The position numbers and the translations under genes are program-made. Shown one piece after another: positions 35,292 through 43,848 of a stretch of 64,000 nucleotides of DNA (position 1 is its first letter; each line of letters starts with the position of its first letter). The notes beneath the pieces are model-generated. The model was given only the letters and a program-made list of their open reading frames with translations. It was not told the origin of the DNA and made no database searches. This stretch comes from Planctomycetota bacterium (lineage in GTDB: Bacteria; Planctomycetota; UBA1135; UBA2386): assembly GCA_016713175.1 (NCBI GenBank), contig JADJPQ010000013.1, positions 186,001 through 250,000 of the forward strand. The letters are read 5' to 3'.

Positions 35292-36107
35292 ATGCCCGGC
35301 CGCATCCTGTTCGGTGTCGCCGGCTGGTCGTATGCGGACTGGCAAGACGTCGTCTATCCGCGCAACTGCAAGGACACGCTGCGTGCGGTCGCCGCGCGCG
35401 TCGAACTGATCGAGATCAACAGCACGTTCTACGGCCTGCCGAGCGCCAGGAACTGCACCAGCTGGCTGCAACGGACCGTCGATTTCGGCACCCGCTTCAC
35501 CGCCAAGCTGCCGGAGCAGATCACCCACCACGGCCGCGACGACGACGCGTTCCTGACCGAGGTCCGGCAGGGTTTCGCGCCGCTGTGCGCTTCCGACCGC
35601 TGTCTCGGTCTGTTGGCGCAGTTCAACCACATGCACGAGTTCGGCGAACCGATGCTGAAGCGGCTGCGCCGGCTGGCCGCCACGTTCGGCCAGGACACCC
35701 GGCTGCTGGTCGAAGTCCGCCACCGTTCGTGGAACGAACCCACGGCGATGGCCGTGCTGCAACAACTCGGCGTGTCGGTCGCCGCTCTCGACTACCCGGC
35801 GATGGCCACCGGTTTCTCCCGCGATGTGCCCGGCGCGTTCGGCCGCGACGGCCTGGCCTACTTTCGTCTGCACGGCCGCAATCCGGCGTGGTTCCGGAAG
35901 GGCGCCGGGCGCGATCAGGTCTACGACTGGCGTTACTCGGCGAGCGAACTGGCGCAGATCGAAGCGCGCATCGAACGGCTGGCGGCGGCGACGCCGCACG
36001 TCGCCGTCGTCGGCAACAACCATTTCCGCGGCAGTGCCGTCGCCCTGATCGAAGACCTGCTGGGCTGGTACCACGGTCGTCCGCCGGCCTCTGCGCCCCC
36101 TGGATAA
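35292..36107 (+). CDS. DUF72 family protein (YecE-like TIM barrel)
   Basis: The 271-residue protein begins ILFGVAGWSYADWQDVVYP, has EINSTFYGLPS and ends with NNHFRGSAVALIEDL, typical of DUF72/YecE. The fold is a TIM barrel; the biochemical role is not established. It closes the TrmH-rarA-DUF72 operon. Confidence 0.85.
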   Translation: MPGRILFGVAGWSYADWQDVVYPRNCKDTLRAVAARVELIEINSTFYGLPSARNCTSWLQRTVDFGTRFTAKLPEQITHHGRDDDAFLTEVRQGFAPLCASDRCLGLLAQFNHMHEFGEPMLKRLRRLAATFGQDTRLLVEVRHRSWNEPTAMAVLQQLGVSVAALDYPAMATGFSRDVPGAFGRDGLAYFRLHGRNPAWFRKGAGRDQVYDWRYSASELAQIEARIERLAAATPHVAVVGNNHFRGSAVALIEDLLGWYHGRPPASAPPG

Positions 36108-36109
36108 GA

Positions 36110-36148
36110 TGACATGTCGATGTAAGATTATCTTACATGGTCATGTCA
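36110..36148. promoter_or_regulatory. 39-bp palindrome over a start codon (probable operator)
   Basis: The core ATGTAAGAT-T-ATCTTACAT (36120-36138) is a perfect 9-bp inverted repeat with a one-base centre. It is flanked by TGACATG (36110-36116) and its complement CATGTCA (36142-36148). The element is AT-rich in a GC-rich genome and covers both candidate start codons of the ATPase gene (36137 and 36143). A dimeric regulator bound here would block transcription or translation, so autoregulation is plausible. It could also fold as an mRNA hairpin hiding the start. Confidence 0.7.
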
Positions 36149-37462
36149 CATCGTACCGACGACCGGCGACGGGCCCTGCTCGCTTCCGCGACCGAAGCGC
36201 TGGCGGACTTCCCGGCCGCGATCCTCGTCGGCGCCCGCCAGACCGGCAAGTCGACCCTGGCCGCGCAACTGGTGGACGCGGGCACCCTGCGGGCCAACGT
36301 CACGCTCGACGACGACATCGCCCTCGCCGCCGCCAGCAACGATCCGCAGGCCTTCGTCAGCGGTCTCGAGCACGGCACCGCCATCGATGAAGTCCAACGC
36401 GCACCGGATCTGCTGCGGGCAGCCAAGCGCGTGATCGACCGTGACCGCAGACCCGGTCGGTTCCTGATCACCGGCTCGGCCAACATCCTCTCCCTGCCGA
36501 AGACCACCGAATCGCTCGCCGGCCGTGCCGCCTTGTTGCAGCTCGAGGGGTTCTCCCTGGCCGAGCTGGAGGAACGCGCGGCGCCGACCGATCTGCCCGA
36601 TCTGCTGCTGGGCACCGTACCGTGGCCGCGGGTGATCGAGCAACTGCGCACGCTCTGCTCGCCGTTACCGCCAGAAGCGCAGCAACAGACGATCTTCTTC
36701 GGCGGTTTCCCGGAGGTCGCCCTGCGTCAAAGCACCCGCTTCCACGATTCGTGGTTTCGGGCCTACACGACCATGTACGTCGAACGCGATGCCCGGCAGC
36801 TGGCCCGCATCCCCGACACGGTCGCGTTCACGACCGTGTTCCGCCTGATCGCCTCGGCCTCCGGGCAACTTGCCAACATGACCCAGCTCGGGATCGACGC
36901 CCGCATCGATCAACGGACTGCGGCCGCATACGTACGGCTGCTGGAACTGACGTTCCAGGTCGATCGGCTGGAGCCCTGGTTCGCCAATGTCCGCAAGCGC
37001 CTGGTCAAGACGCCGCGCCTCTATCTGCGCGACAGCGGCCACCTGTGTCATCTGCTGGGTATCGACAGCCCCGGCGCGATCGCCCGACATCCGGCTCGCA
37101 ACGCGCTGTACGAAACGTGGATCTACGGCGAACTCCGCAAGCTGCTGGGCCTCGGTGGCCGCGCCGAACTGACCTTCTTCCGGATGCACCCGCAAGGCGA
37201 AATCGACTTCCTGCTGCAACGAGGAACAGCGCTGGCGGCGATCGATGTCTGTGCCCGGACTTCGGTCACCGCGGACGAGTTCGCCGGCATCCAGGCACTG
37301 CGGAACCTGCTCGGCCCCCGCGTGCGTGGCATCGTGCTTTACGGCGGGGACGAGGTCGTCGCCTTCGGCGACGGTCTGGCGGCGGTACCGTTCGGCGTGC
37401 TCGGCGGGGTGCGTCCCGGGAGCTCGCGGCGCCGCCAGCGCGCGACTCAGCTGAAGTCGTAG
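36137..37462 (+). CDS. AAA_14/DUF4143 ATPase
   Basis: The 441-residue protein has an ATPase domain (ILVGARQTGKSTLAAQLV, Walker B-like TAIDEVQ, then ITGSANILSL) and a C-terminal DUF4143 nuclease-like domain (YETWIYGELRKLL, FRMHPQGEIDFLL, where the Glu/Asp-x-Asp pattern resembles PD-(D/E)XK folds). Family members are common, of unknown function, and sometimes linked to defence or toxin-antitoxin roles. The start is uncertain between 36137 and 36143; both lie in the palindrome. The last codons overlap the convergent gene by 16 bp. Confidence 0.82.
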   Translation: MVMSHRTDDRRRALLASATEALADFPAAILVGARQTGKSTLAAQLVDAGTLRANVTLDDDIALAAASNDPQAFVSGLEHGTAIDEVQRAPDLLRAAKRVIDRDRRPGRFLITGSANILSLPKTTESLAGRAALLQLEGFSLAELEERAAPTDLPDLLLGTVPWPRVIEQLRTLCSPLPPEAQQQTIFFGGFPEVALRQSTRFHDSWFRAYTTMYVERDARQLARIPDTVAFTTVFRLIASASGQLANMTQLGIDARIDQRTAAAYVRLLELTFQVDRLEPWFANVRKRLVKTPRLYLRDSGHLCHLLGIDSPGAIARHPARNALYETWIYGELRKLLGLGGRAELTFFRMHPQGEIDFLLQRGTALAAIDVCARTSVTADEFAGIQALRNLLGPRVRGIVLYGGDEVVAFGDGLAAVPFGVLGGVRPGSSRRRQRATQLKS

Positions 37463-37989
37463 ACGTACGCCATCTTGTCCTTGCGGACGATCGCATAATC
37501 GAGCGAACGCAACAGCGACAGCTCCGGATTGGCCAGGTCGAGCCCACGCAGCGTCGGTTTCTGCATGATGAACCAGCGCCGGTTGTTGTTCGGCGTCGAC
37601 TCGTAGGCCCCCGGTTCGATATTGCCCGCCAGTTCGAACTGCACGACGCCGCTGTAGAAGGCGCGGATCCGGTTCGCCTTGGCATTGCCCGCCGCCGCCA
37701 GCCGGCGCTGCGTCTCGTCGCCCGCCAGTTCGACCAGTTCGTGCGCGAACACGACTTCCTTGGCGTTGACCATCACGCTTGGCGTCCGGATCACCTCCGC
37801 GGAACGCAGCGACACCATCGTCGCGTCCTGCACCTGCAGGAACGCCCGATTGTGGTCCTCGAGGATGTTCGTCAGCCGGCGGCTCTTGTTGGGCAGGCGG
37901 CCCTTGATCAGGAACGTCTCGGTCAGGAACACATCCTCGACGAACGTCGGTGTCGCCACCGACCCACCCGATTGCGGATTCTCGTTCAT
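37447..37989 (-). CDS. Conserved hypothetical protein
   Basis: This 180-residue soluble protein has no signal or membrane segment. It has a beta-rich first half (VFLTETFLIKGRLPNKSRRL, DHNRAFLQVQDATMVSL) reminiscent of planctomycete proteins of unknown role. It starts 7 bp after folC ends on the same strand and is probably cotranscribed. I do not recognise the family. Confidence 0.65.
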   Translation of the reverse strand: MNENPQSGGSVATPTFVEDVFLTETFLIKGRLPNKSRRLTNILEDHNRAFLQVQDATMVSLRSAEVIRTPSVMVNAKEVVFAHELVELAGDETQRRLAAAGNAKANRIRAFYSGVVQFELAGNIEPGAYESTPNNNRRWFIMQKPTLRGLDLANPELSLLRSLDYAIVRKDKMAYVYDFS

Positions 37990-37996
37990 TTCGTCC

Positions 37997-39298
37997 TCAG
38001 CCGACCAGCAGTCGCCGCAACTGCCCGGCCAGGTAGAACGATCCGACGCCCAAGCGCGGTCCGGGATGGCGCAACAGCCACTCGAGACCGAGCCGGACGT
38101 CGGCGACCACCTCGCAGCGCACCCCCCGTTCGCGCAGCCAGTGCGCGATCACCGACGGGTCCTCGCTGGTCGTGCCGATCAGCTCCGTGACGACGAAACT
38201 ATCGACCAGCGGCAACAACGCCCTCAAGGCCTGCCGCCAGCGCTTGCCCGCGGCGCTGCCGAACAGCACGGCGATCCGCCGATCGGGCCAGCGCCGCGCG
38301 ATCTCCACCGCGACCGCGGCCAGGGAGCGCTCGGTATGGGCTCCGTCGAGAATCACGGGCCAGCCGTCGGCGGTAGCGACGACTTCGAACCGACATGGCA
38401 ACGTCGGTCGCGGCGCGGGATCGAGCTGTAGTGTCGCATACGGCAACACCTGCGCGAACGCGGCGCTCGCCAATGCCAGTGCCGGTAACTCGTACGCCCG
38501 CGCGCCCGGCAGCGACACCGGCAGGTCCCGTCCGTCGGGCAGCAGCAGCCGTCCGACGAACCGATCGCCATCGAAGCGATGCTGCACCCAGCGCAACTCG
38601 TGGCCGAGCCGGCACAGCTGCGCCCCGACCGCCACCGCATGTCGTTCGATCACCGCCAGTGCCGCCGGATCCTCGACGCCGACGAAACCGATGCCGCCGG
38701 ATCGGATCACCGGCGCCTTCTCGCCGGCGATCGCCGCGGTCGTGTCGCCGAGCACTTCGGTGTGTTCCAGCTCGATGGTCGTGACGATCGACGCATCGAC
38801 CGGAATCGCGGTCGTCGCATCGAATCGACCACCAAGTCCCACCTCCCAGATCGCCAGATCGACACGGTGCGCCGAGAACACCTCGACCGCCGCCGCGGTC
38901 ATCGCTTCGAAGAACGTCAATTCGAGCCGCTGGTCGGCGGCAAACGCCAGCAGCGCCGCCAGGACCCGTTCGAGTTCGGCGACGTCGACCTGGCCAACGT
39001 CGATCTGGATGCGTTCGAGCAGCGTCTGCAGATGCGGCGACAGGTAGACGCCCGGCCGCAACCCTGCAGCCTGCGTCAACGCCGCCAGGAACGCACACGT
39101 CGTGCCCTTGCCCTTGCTACCGCCGACCTGGACCGCCGGAGCGGACTTGCGCGCTGCACCCGGCCGTGCCAACAGCCGTTGCATGGTGGCCAGATCCCAC
39201 AACCGCTGCGTCGGCCGGGTCCGTTCGTAATTGACGAGCCGGCCGAGCAGCGGCGCCAGCCGTTCGGCCGCCGGATCCTGGCCAGGATTTTCACCCAT
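37997..39298 (-). CDS. folC: Folylpolyglutamate/dihydrofolate synthase
   Basis: FolC adds glutamate to folates and may also make dihydrofolate. The 433-residue Mur-ligase-like protein has the P-loop GGSKGKGTTCAF, the YLSPHLQTLLERIQI region, WEVGLGGRFDATT, VILDGAHTERSL and the typical end GSFYLAGQLR. ATG 39298 is preferred to ATG 39310 because it lies closer to the conserved helix. It is divergent from the esterase gene. Confidence 0.88.
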   Translation of the reverse strand: MGENPGQDPAAERLAPLLGRLVNYERTRPTQRLWDLATMQRLLARPGAARKSAPAVQVGGSKGKGTTCAFLAALTQAAGLRPGVYLSPHLQTLLERIQIDVGQVDVAELERVLAALLAFAADQRLELTFFEAMTAAAVEVFSAHRVDLAIWEVGLGGRFDATTAIPVDASIVTTIELEHTEVLGDTTAAIAGEKAPVIRSGGIGFVGVEDPAALAVIERHAVAVGAQLCRLGHELRWVQHRFDGDRFVGRLLLPDGRDLPVSLPGARAYELPALALASAAFAQVLPYATLQLDPAPRPTLPCRFEVVATADGWPVILDGAHTERSLAAVAVEIARRWPDRRIAVLFGSAAGKRWRQALRALLPLVDSFVVTELIGTTSEDPSVIAHWLRERGVRCEVVADVRLGLEWLLRHPGPRLGVGSFYLAGQLRRLLVG

Positions 39299-39357
39299 CG
39301 GACCACCCACGGTGCCGCTGAGCAGTAACTTCGCGACCCTCTTCCTGGAGCCCGAGC

Positions 39358-40383
39358 ATGCGCATCATCGTTCCCCTCGCCGCCGCCTTGCTGATCGCCC
39401 CGCTGTCCGCACAACGCAGCCCGGGCAAGCCGTCCGAGACGACCAACTTCACGTTCCAGACCAAGTCGTTCGGGAGCACGGCCATTGGTGCCGACGCCAA
39501 GTATGGCATCTACCTGCCCAAGGGCTACGACGACAAGGAGAACGAGAAGAAGACCTGGCCGCTGGTGATCTGGCTGCACGGCATGTGGGAAGACCACATG
39601 CGCTTCGCGACCCGCGGCGGCGCCCCGGTGCTCGACGCCGCGGTGACCGACGGCAAGCTGCCGCCGTGCATCTTCGTGCTGGCCGACGGCGGCAGGACGT
39701 CGATGTACGTCAACCGCGGCGACGGCAAGAACTTCGAAGACCTGATCAGCAAGGACCTGTTCTCCCACATCACGCTGAACTACCGGGTCACCGACGATCG
39801 CCAGCAGCGCGCCCTGATGGGCATCAGCATGGGCGGCATGGCGGCGATGCGGATCGCGTTCCACAACCCGGAGATGTTCGGCACGGTCGCCGTGCACAGT
39901 TCGGCGGTGTTTCCGCTCGACCCGCAGCAGCTGCCGCCGCGGCTGATGCAGGCGGCCAAGCAGTTCGGTCTCGACGAGGTGTTCGGCGATCCGATCGACA
40001 AGGACAAGTGGGCGGCGTGCAACCCGCTCGGCATCGCGCAGAAGCTCGAGCGCAAGGACCTGCGCGGCCTGCGCATCTACTTCGACGCCGGCACCGACGA
40101 CCGGTTCAACTTCGCCAAGGGCAACGGCGAACTGCACGGCGTTCTCGACGAGAAGAAGATCGAGCACACGTGGAACCTGGTGAAGGGCGGCGGCCATGCC
40201 TGGGGCTCCGGCTTCCAGGACGAATCGCTGCTGACGTCGCTGGCCTTTGTCGGCGAGACGTTCACGATGGCCGGCGCCAAGGGCAGCGGCCTGAAGGGTC
40301 TGGACGGAATCCTCGGCGGCGACAAGGGCGACGGCGACAAGAAGGAAGGCGGCGATGGCAAGGGCGGGACCGGCGGCAAGTAG
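39358..40383 (+). CDS. Exported esterase-like alpha/beta hydrolase
   Basis: The 341-residue protein has a signal peptide (MRIIVPLAAALLIAPLSAQ) and an esterase D/PHB-depolymerase-like fold: WPLVIWLHGMWED for the oxyanion region, the nucleophile elbow GISMGG, an Asp in YFDAGTDDR and His in GGGHAWGSG. The C-terminal 25 residues are Gly/Lys/Asp-rich and low complexity. A GGAG site 7 bp upstream supports the start. The substrate is unknown. Confidence 0.83.
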   Translation: MRIIVPLAAALLIAPLSAQRSPGKPSETTNFTFQTKSFGSTAIGADAKYGIYLPKGYDDKENEKKTWPLVIWLHGMWEDHMRFATRGGAPVLDAAVTDGKLPPCIFVLADGGRTSMYVNRGDGKNFEDLISKDLFSHITLNYRVTDDRQQRALMGISMGGMAAMRIAFHNPEMFGTVAVHSSAVFPLDPQQLPPRLMQAAKQFGLDEVFGDPIDKDKWAACNPLGIAQKLERKDLRGLRIYFDAGTDDRFNFAKGNGELHGVLDEKKIEHTWNLVKGGGHAWGSGFQDESLLTSLAFVGETFTMAGAKGSGLKGLDGILGGDKGDGDKKEGGDGKGGTGGK

Positions 40384-40469
40384 CGCCGCCGCCCGGAAAA
40401 AAGCCCCGGCCGTCAGGTTCGTGCCTGCATCTTCGCCGATGTAGGCAGCTAGAACGGGGAAAGACGGCC

Positions 40470-40895
40470 ATGTTCCAGCTCGAGCATCGTGTGCGCGTAT
40501 TCGTGTTCCAGGTGTTGGAACAGGGCACCCGCTATCTGCTGCTGCGGCAACGACCCAAGACCGAATGGCCGCTCGGGCCGGTGATCGGCCCGGTCAATCC
40601 CGGCGAGAAGCTGCACGATGCGATCTTGCGCGAGGTCAGGGCCGAAACGGGGCTGCGGCGACCGGTCCACCTGATCGAACTGGCGGCGCCGCAGAAGGAA
40701 CTGTTCGGCGAGATGGGGCTGTGCGAGTGGCCATTCGCCTGGCAGGCCGGCACGCCGCAGACGCCGGTCCACGACCTGGCGCCGGGACCGATGGTCGGCG
40801 AGTTCGCCTGGCTGCCGTTCCAGGAAGCCTTCCAACGTCTCGAAGTCGCAACCGATCGGGATGCGCTGGTGCGCCTGCAACTGAGCTTGCAATAA
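40470..40895 (+). CDS. Nudix hydrolase-like protein
   Basis: The 141-residue protein contains a Nudix box, GPVNPGEKLHDAILREVRAE followed by TGL. It fits GX5EX7REUXEEXGU except that the first Glu of the EE pair is Ala. Nudix enzymes hydrolyse nucleoside diphosphates linked to another moiety. One of the metal-binding Glu residues being absent may alter activity. The start ATG 40470 precedes the first strand of the fold. Confidence 0.8.
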   Translation: MFQLEHRVRVFVFQVLEQGTRYLLLRQRPKTEWPLGPVIGPVNPGEKLHDAILREVRAETGLRRPVHLIELAAPQKELFGEMGLCEWPFAWQAGTPQTPVHDLAPGPMVGEFAWLPFQEAFQRLEVATDRDALVRLQLSLQ

Positions 40896-40979
40896 TCCGC
40901 CGCGCCCGCGACCTTCGCGACTTCCCACCACCGATCCGGCGTCGGCATCGTAGAACGCCGACCCCCACGACCGAACCCC

Positions 40980-41375
40980 ATGAGTGACACCCCCAACAAG
41001 GCCTCCGACAAAGCCCCCGGCGCCGGCGAAGGCCTGCTCGGCGACGGCCGCATGCCCAGTTCTGCGATGCGCAGCTATGCGCTGCTGACGGCGGATCTGA
41101 AGCAGCTGTACATGAACTTCTACAAGGCGACGTACGGCAAGTCGCGGCTGGACATCAAGACCAAGGAGTACATCGCCATCGCCGCCGCGCTGACTTCGGG
41201 ATGCAAAGGCTGCCTCGAAGGCCACCTGAAGAAGGCCAAGAAAGAAGGCGCGACCAGCGAGGACATTGCCGAAGTCATCGCGATCACCCTGGGCGTCAAC
41301 GCCGCGACGATCGTGGATCGGTCGGACATCGCCAACTTCAATCTGGGCGGGCTGTTCGACAAACCGGAAGACTAG
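40980..41375 (+). CDS. Carboxymuconolactone decarboxylase/AhpD-like protein
   Basis: The 131-residue protein has an AhpD-type core helix with the redox pair SGCKGCLEGHL, followed by KKAKKEGATSEDIAEVIAI. AhpD-like proteins act as alkylhydroperoxidases using CxxC with a nearby His. An N-terminal 20-residue stretch is disordered. The role is likely oxidative stress. Confidence 0.85.
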   Translation: MSDTPNKASDKAPGAGEGLLGDGRMPSSAMRSYALLTADLKQLYMNFYKATYGKSRLDIKTKEYIAIAAALTSGCKGCLEGHLKKAKKEGATSEDIAEVIAITLGVNAATIVDRSDIANFNLGGLFDKPED

Positions 41376-41428
41376 TCGTCGAATCGGGCAAACCGCCGAC
41401 GGCCTTCCGCCGTTATCCTGGCGTGCTC

Positions 41429-42796
41429 ATGCTCGGCATCCAGAAGTCCGGCACCCTCCCGCGCGGCCCGATCGTGCAGGTGGCATTGCTCGGCATCCTG
41501 ATCGCGGCGGTGGCCTACTTGACCATCTACGCTTCCGGTCCGGCAACCGTGGTCGATCCGACCGGTGGCCCACCGAAGACGGTCACCGCGGCACCGACCT
41601 TGGATCCGGCGATCCTGGCGCAGGCCAAGGACGCCACGCGCGAACAGCGGCTGGTGCTCGAACCCGAGCCGTACGGCCACCTGCTGTCGACCGCACTGAA
41701 TGTCGTGCCGGCGATGGCCGATTCGCTGCAGATGCCGGCACGTCCGGTGCCGGTCGCCGAGTTGCGCGCCAATCGCGAGTCGTGGCGCGGGCGTTGGCTC
41801 TGGTACAAGGGCAAGCTCGAGCGCATCGATGGCCCCAAGCCCGGACCGATCGACGGCCGTTCGGTCTACGAAGCGACGCTGCGGCTCAACGATGACCAGA
41901 CGGTGCTGTTCGCGTTCTCGATGGCCCCTGGTGAGCACGTGCACCGCGGCGGTTTCGCGCGCGTGGCCGGCTATCTGCTGAAGCTGCGCGACACGACGTT
42001 CCCGACCGAACTGGCCGAAGCGCCGATGCTGATCGGCCGCGACATCGAGCGCGACTACGACGACTGGGGGCCGGTCACCGAACTCGACCCGAGCAAACTG
42101 GCCTTCGACGACGGCTCGTGGCGCGAGAGCGTCGACGGCACTCCCGGCTCCTTCGAGCCCGGCCCGCTCGCGTGGCGCGACATCGAGGACGATCAGGACT
42201 ACCCGCTGTGGCACCTGGCGGCGTGGGTTCGCGGCCAGGCCAACGCGATGAACCGCGATGAGTGGCGCCGCTTCCCGGCGATGACGACCGAGATCTGGAA
42301 CAAGATCAAGGAGAACCGCATCGACCGCGGATCGCGACTCCGCCTGCTGGGTGTGCTGGTCAAGGCGGACACCTACGCGGCGCACGCCAACCCGGCCGGC
42401 ATCCGCTTCTGGACCGTCGCCTGGGTGTCGGTGCACGACCTCGGCGGCGGCAAGACGATTCCGGTGTGGATTCCCGATCGCGTCGACCACGTCCCGATCG
42501 GCACCGGGCTCGAAGTCCGCGGTTATTACTACCGTCGCTTCGTCTACACCGGCCGCCGCAACGACCTGTGGACCACGCCGCTGCTCGTGGCTGCCGGGCT
42601 CGATCGCTTCGACCTCGATGTCGGCCGCGAGACCTGGCAGTTCGCCGCCGGAATCACGTTCGGCGCGGCCACCCTGATCGTGTTCATCTGGCTCAGCCAG
42701 CGTCGTCTGCGTCGCAGTTCCCTGCAGCACGAAGCCATGCTCGCCGAGCGCCGTCGCAAACGCCGGCAGCGCGCGACTGCCGCCCCGCAGACGTGA
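41429..42796 (+). CDS. Membrane protein of unknown function
   Basis: This 455-residue protein has a transmembrane helix at each end (VQVALLGILIAAVAYLTIYA near 17-36, FAAGITFGAATLIVFIWL near 410-427) and a large soluble domain between them. This layout recurs in planctomycete hypothetical proteins. The basic C-terminus is probably cytoplasmic. Its stop overlaps the aroB GTG start, so the two are coupled. Confidence 0.65.
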   Translation: MLGIQKSGTLPRGPIVQVALLGILIAAVAYLTIYASGPATVVDPTGGPPKTVTAAPTLDPAILAQAKDATREQRLVLEPEPYGHLLSTALNVVPAMADSLQMPARPVPVAELRANRESWRGRWLWYKGKLERIDGPKPGPIDGRSVYEATLRLNDDQTVLFAFSMAPGEHVHRGGFARVAGYLLKLRDTTFPTELAEAPMLIGRDIERDYDDWGPVTELDPSKLAFDDGSWRESVDGTPGSFEPGPLAWRDIEDDQDYPLWHLAAWVRGQANAMNRDEWRRFPAMTTEIWNKIKENRIDRGSRLRLLGVLVKADTYAAHANPAGIRFWTVAWVSVHDLGGGKTIPVWIPDRVDHVPIGTGLEVRGYYYRRFVYTGRRNDLWTTPLLVAAGLDRFDLDVGRETWQFAAGITFGAATLIVFIWLSQRRLRRSSLQHEAMLAERRRKRRQRATAAPQT

Positions 42797-43812
42797 TCAC
42801 GCTGCACTGTCGTCCTGCCGGCGAACGGCCGACCGAAGTCACGATCGGTCCGCTGGCACCGGCGCTTGCCACGCTGTCGCGTCCGGTGTTCGCGTTGATC
42901 GACGCTCGCCTGCAGCTCGAGCTGCCGCACCGCTGGCCACGTCTGCAACTGTCGGGCGGCGAGGAACTCAAGACCTTTGCGATGGCCGAGCTCGTGCTGT
43001 CGGCGATGGCCGAAGCCCGTTGCGACCGCAGCGTCACGCTGCTGGCGATCGGCGGCGGATCGATCGGCGACCTCGGCGGTCTCTGCGCCTGCTTGTGGCA
43101 GCGGGGTGTCGATCTGTGGCAGGTGCCGACGACCCTGCTGGCAATGGTCGACTCCGCAGTCGGTGGCAAGACTGCACTGAACCTGCCGGCAGGCAAGAAC
43201 CTGGTTGGCACGATCTGGCCGGCGAGCCGGGTGATCGTGGACCCCGCCTTCGTCGCGACCCTGCCCGAACGCGAGTTCGCCAGCGGCCTCGCCGAAGCGG
43301 TCAAGATGGCCATCGGTCTCGCTGCGTCGCTGTTCGCGCTGCTCGAACAGAATGTCGCCGGCGTGCGCGCGCGACAGCCGGATCTGCTGGTGCAGGTGAT
43401 CGAACGTTCGATCGCCGCCAAGATCGCCGTCGTCGAAGGCGACCTGCGCGAAACCGGGCAGCGCCGGATCCTGAATCTCGGCCACACGCTCGGTCATGCG
43501 CTCGAAGCGCACGCCGGCGGCGCGCTTGCCCATGGCCTCGCGGTCGCCCGCGGCCTGCACTTCGCGCTCGAACTGGCGGCGTCGCTGCAGGCGATCTCGC
43601 CGGTCGATCTCGCGCGCTGTCAGCGGTTGCTCGCCGCGTACGGCCATGACCGTTGGCCGCTGCCGCCGAGCGAGGAGTGGCTGCCGTTCCTGCTGCGCGA
43701 CAAGAAGGTTCAGGATGGGGTCTTGCACTTCGCGCTACCGACCGGGATCGGCAGGGCCGAGCCGCGCGCGCTGGCCATCGACCTGGTGGTCGCAGCGGCG
43801 GCTCGGGCCTGA
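42793..43812 (+). CDS. aroB: 3-dehydroquinate synthase
   Basis: AroB makes 3-dehydroquinate from DAHP in the shikimate pathway. The 339-residue protein has the NAD site GGGSIGDLGGLCACLW, PTTLLAMVDSAVGGKTALNL, and the metal-binding LNLGHTLGHALE, with the catalytic RILNLGH context. The GTG start overlaps the preceding stop. The gene is slightly shorter at the N-terminus than E. coli AroB. Confidence 0.9.
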   Translation: MITLHCRPAGERPTEVTIGPLAPALATLSRPVFALIDARLQLELPHRWPRLQLSGGEELKTFAMAELVLSAMAEARCDRSVTLLAIGGGSIGDLGGLCACLWQRGVDLWQVPTTLLAMVDSAVGGKTALNLPAGKNLVGTIWPASRVIVDPAFVATLPEREFASGLAEAVKMAIGLAASLFALLEQNVAGVRARQPDLLVQVIERSIAAKIAVVEGDLRETGQRRILNLGHTLGHALEAHAGGALAHGLAVARGLHFALELAASLQAISPVDLARCQRLLAAYGHDRWPLPPSEEWLPFLLRDKKVQDGVLHFALPTGIGRAEPRALAIDLVVAAAARA

Positions 43813-43848
43813 ATGCCCACAGCACAGCCGACGACTCGCGATCAGCCG

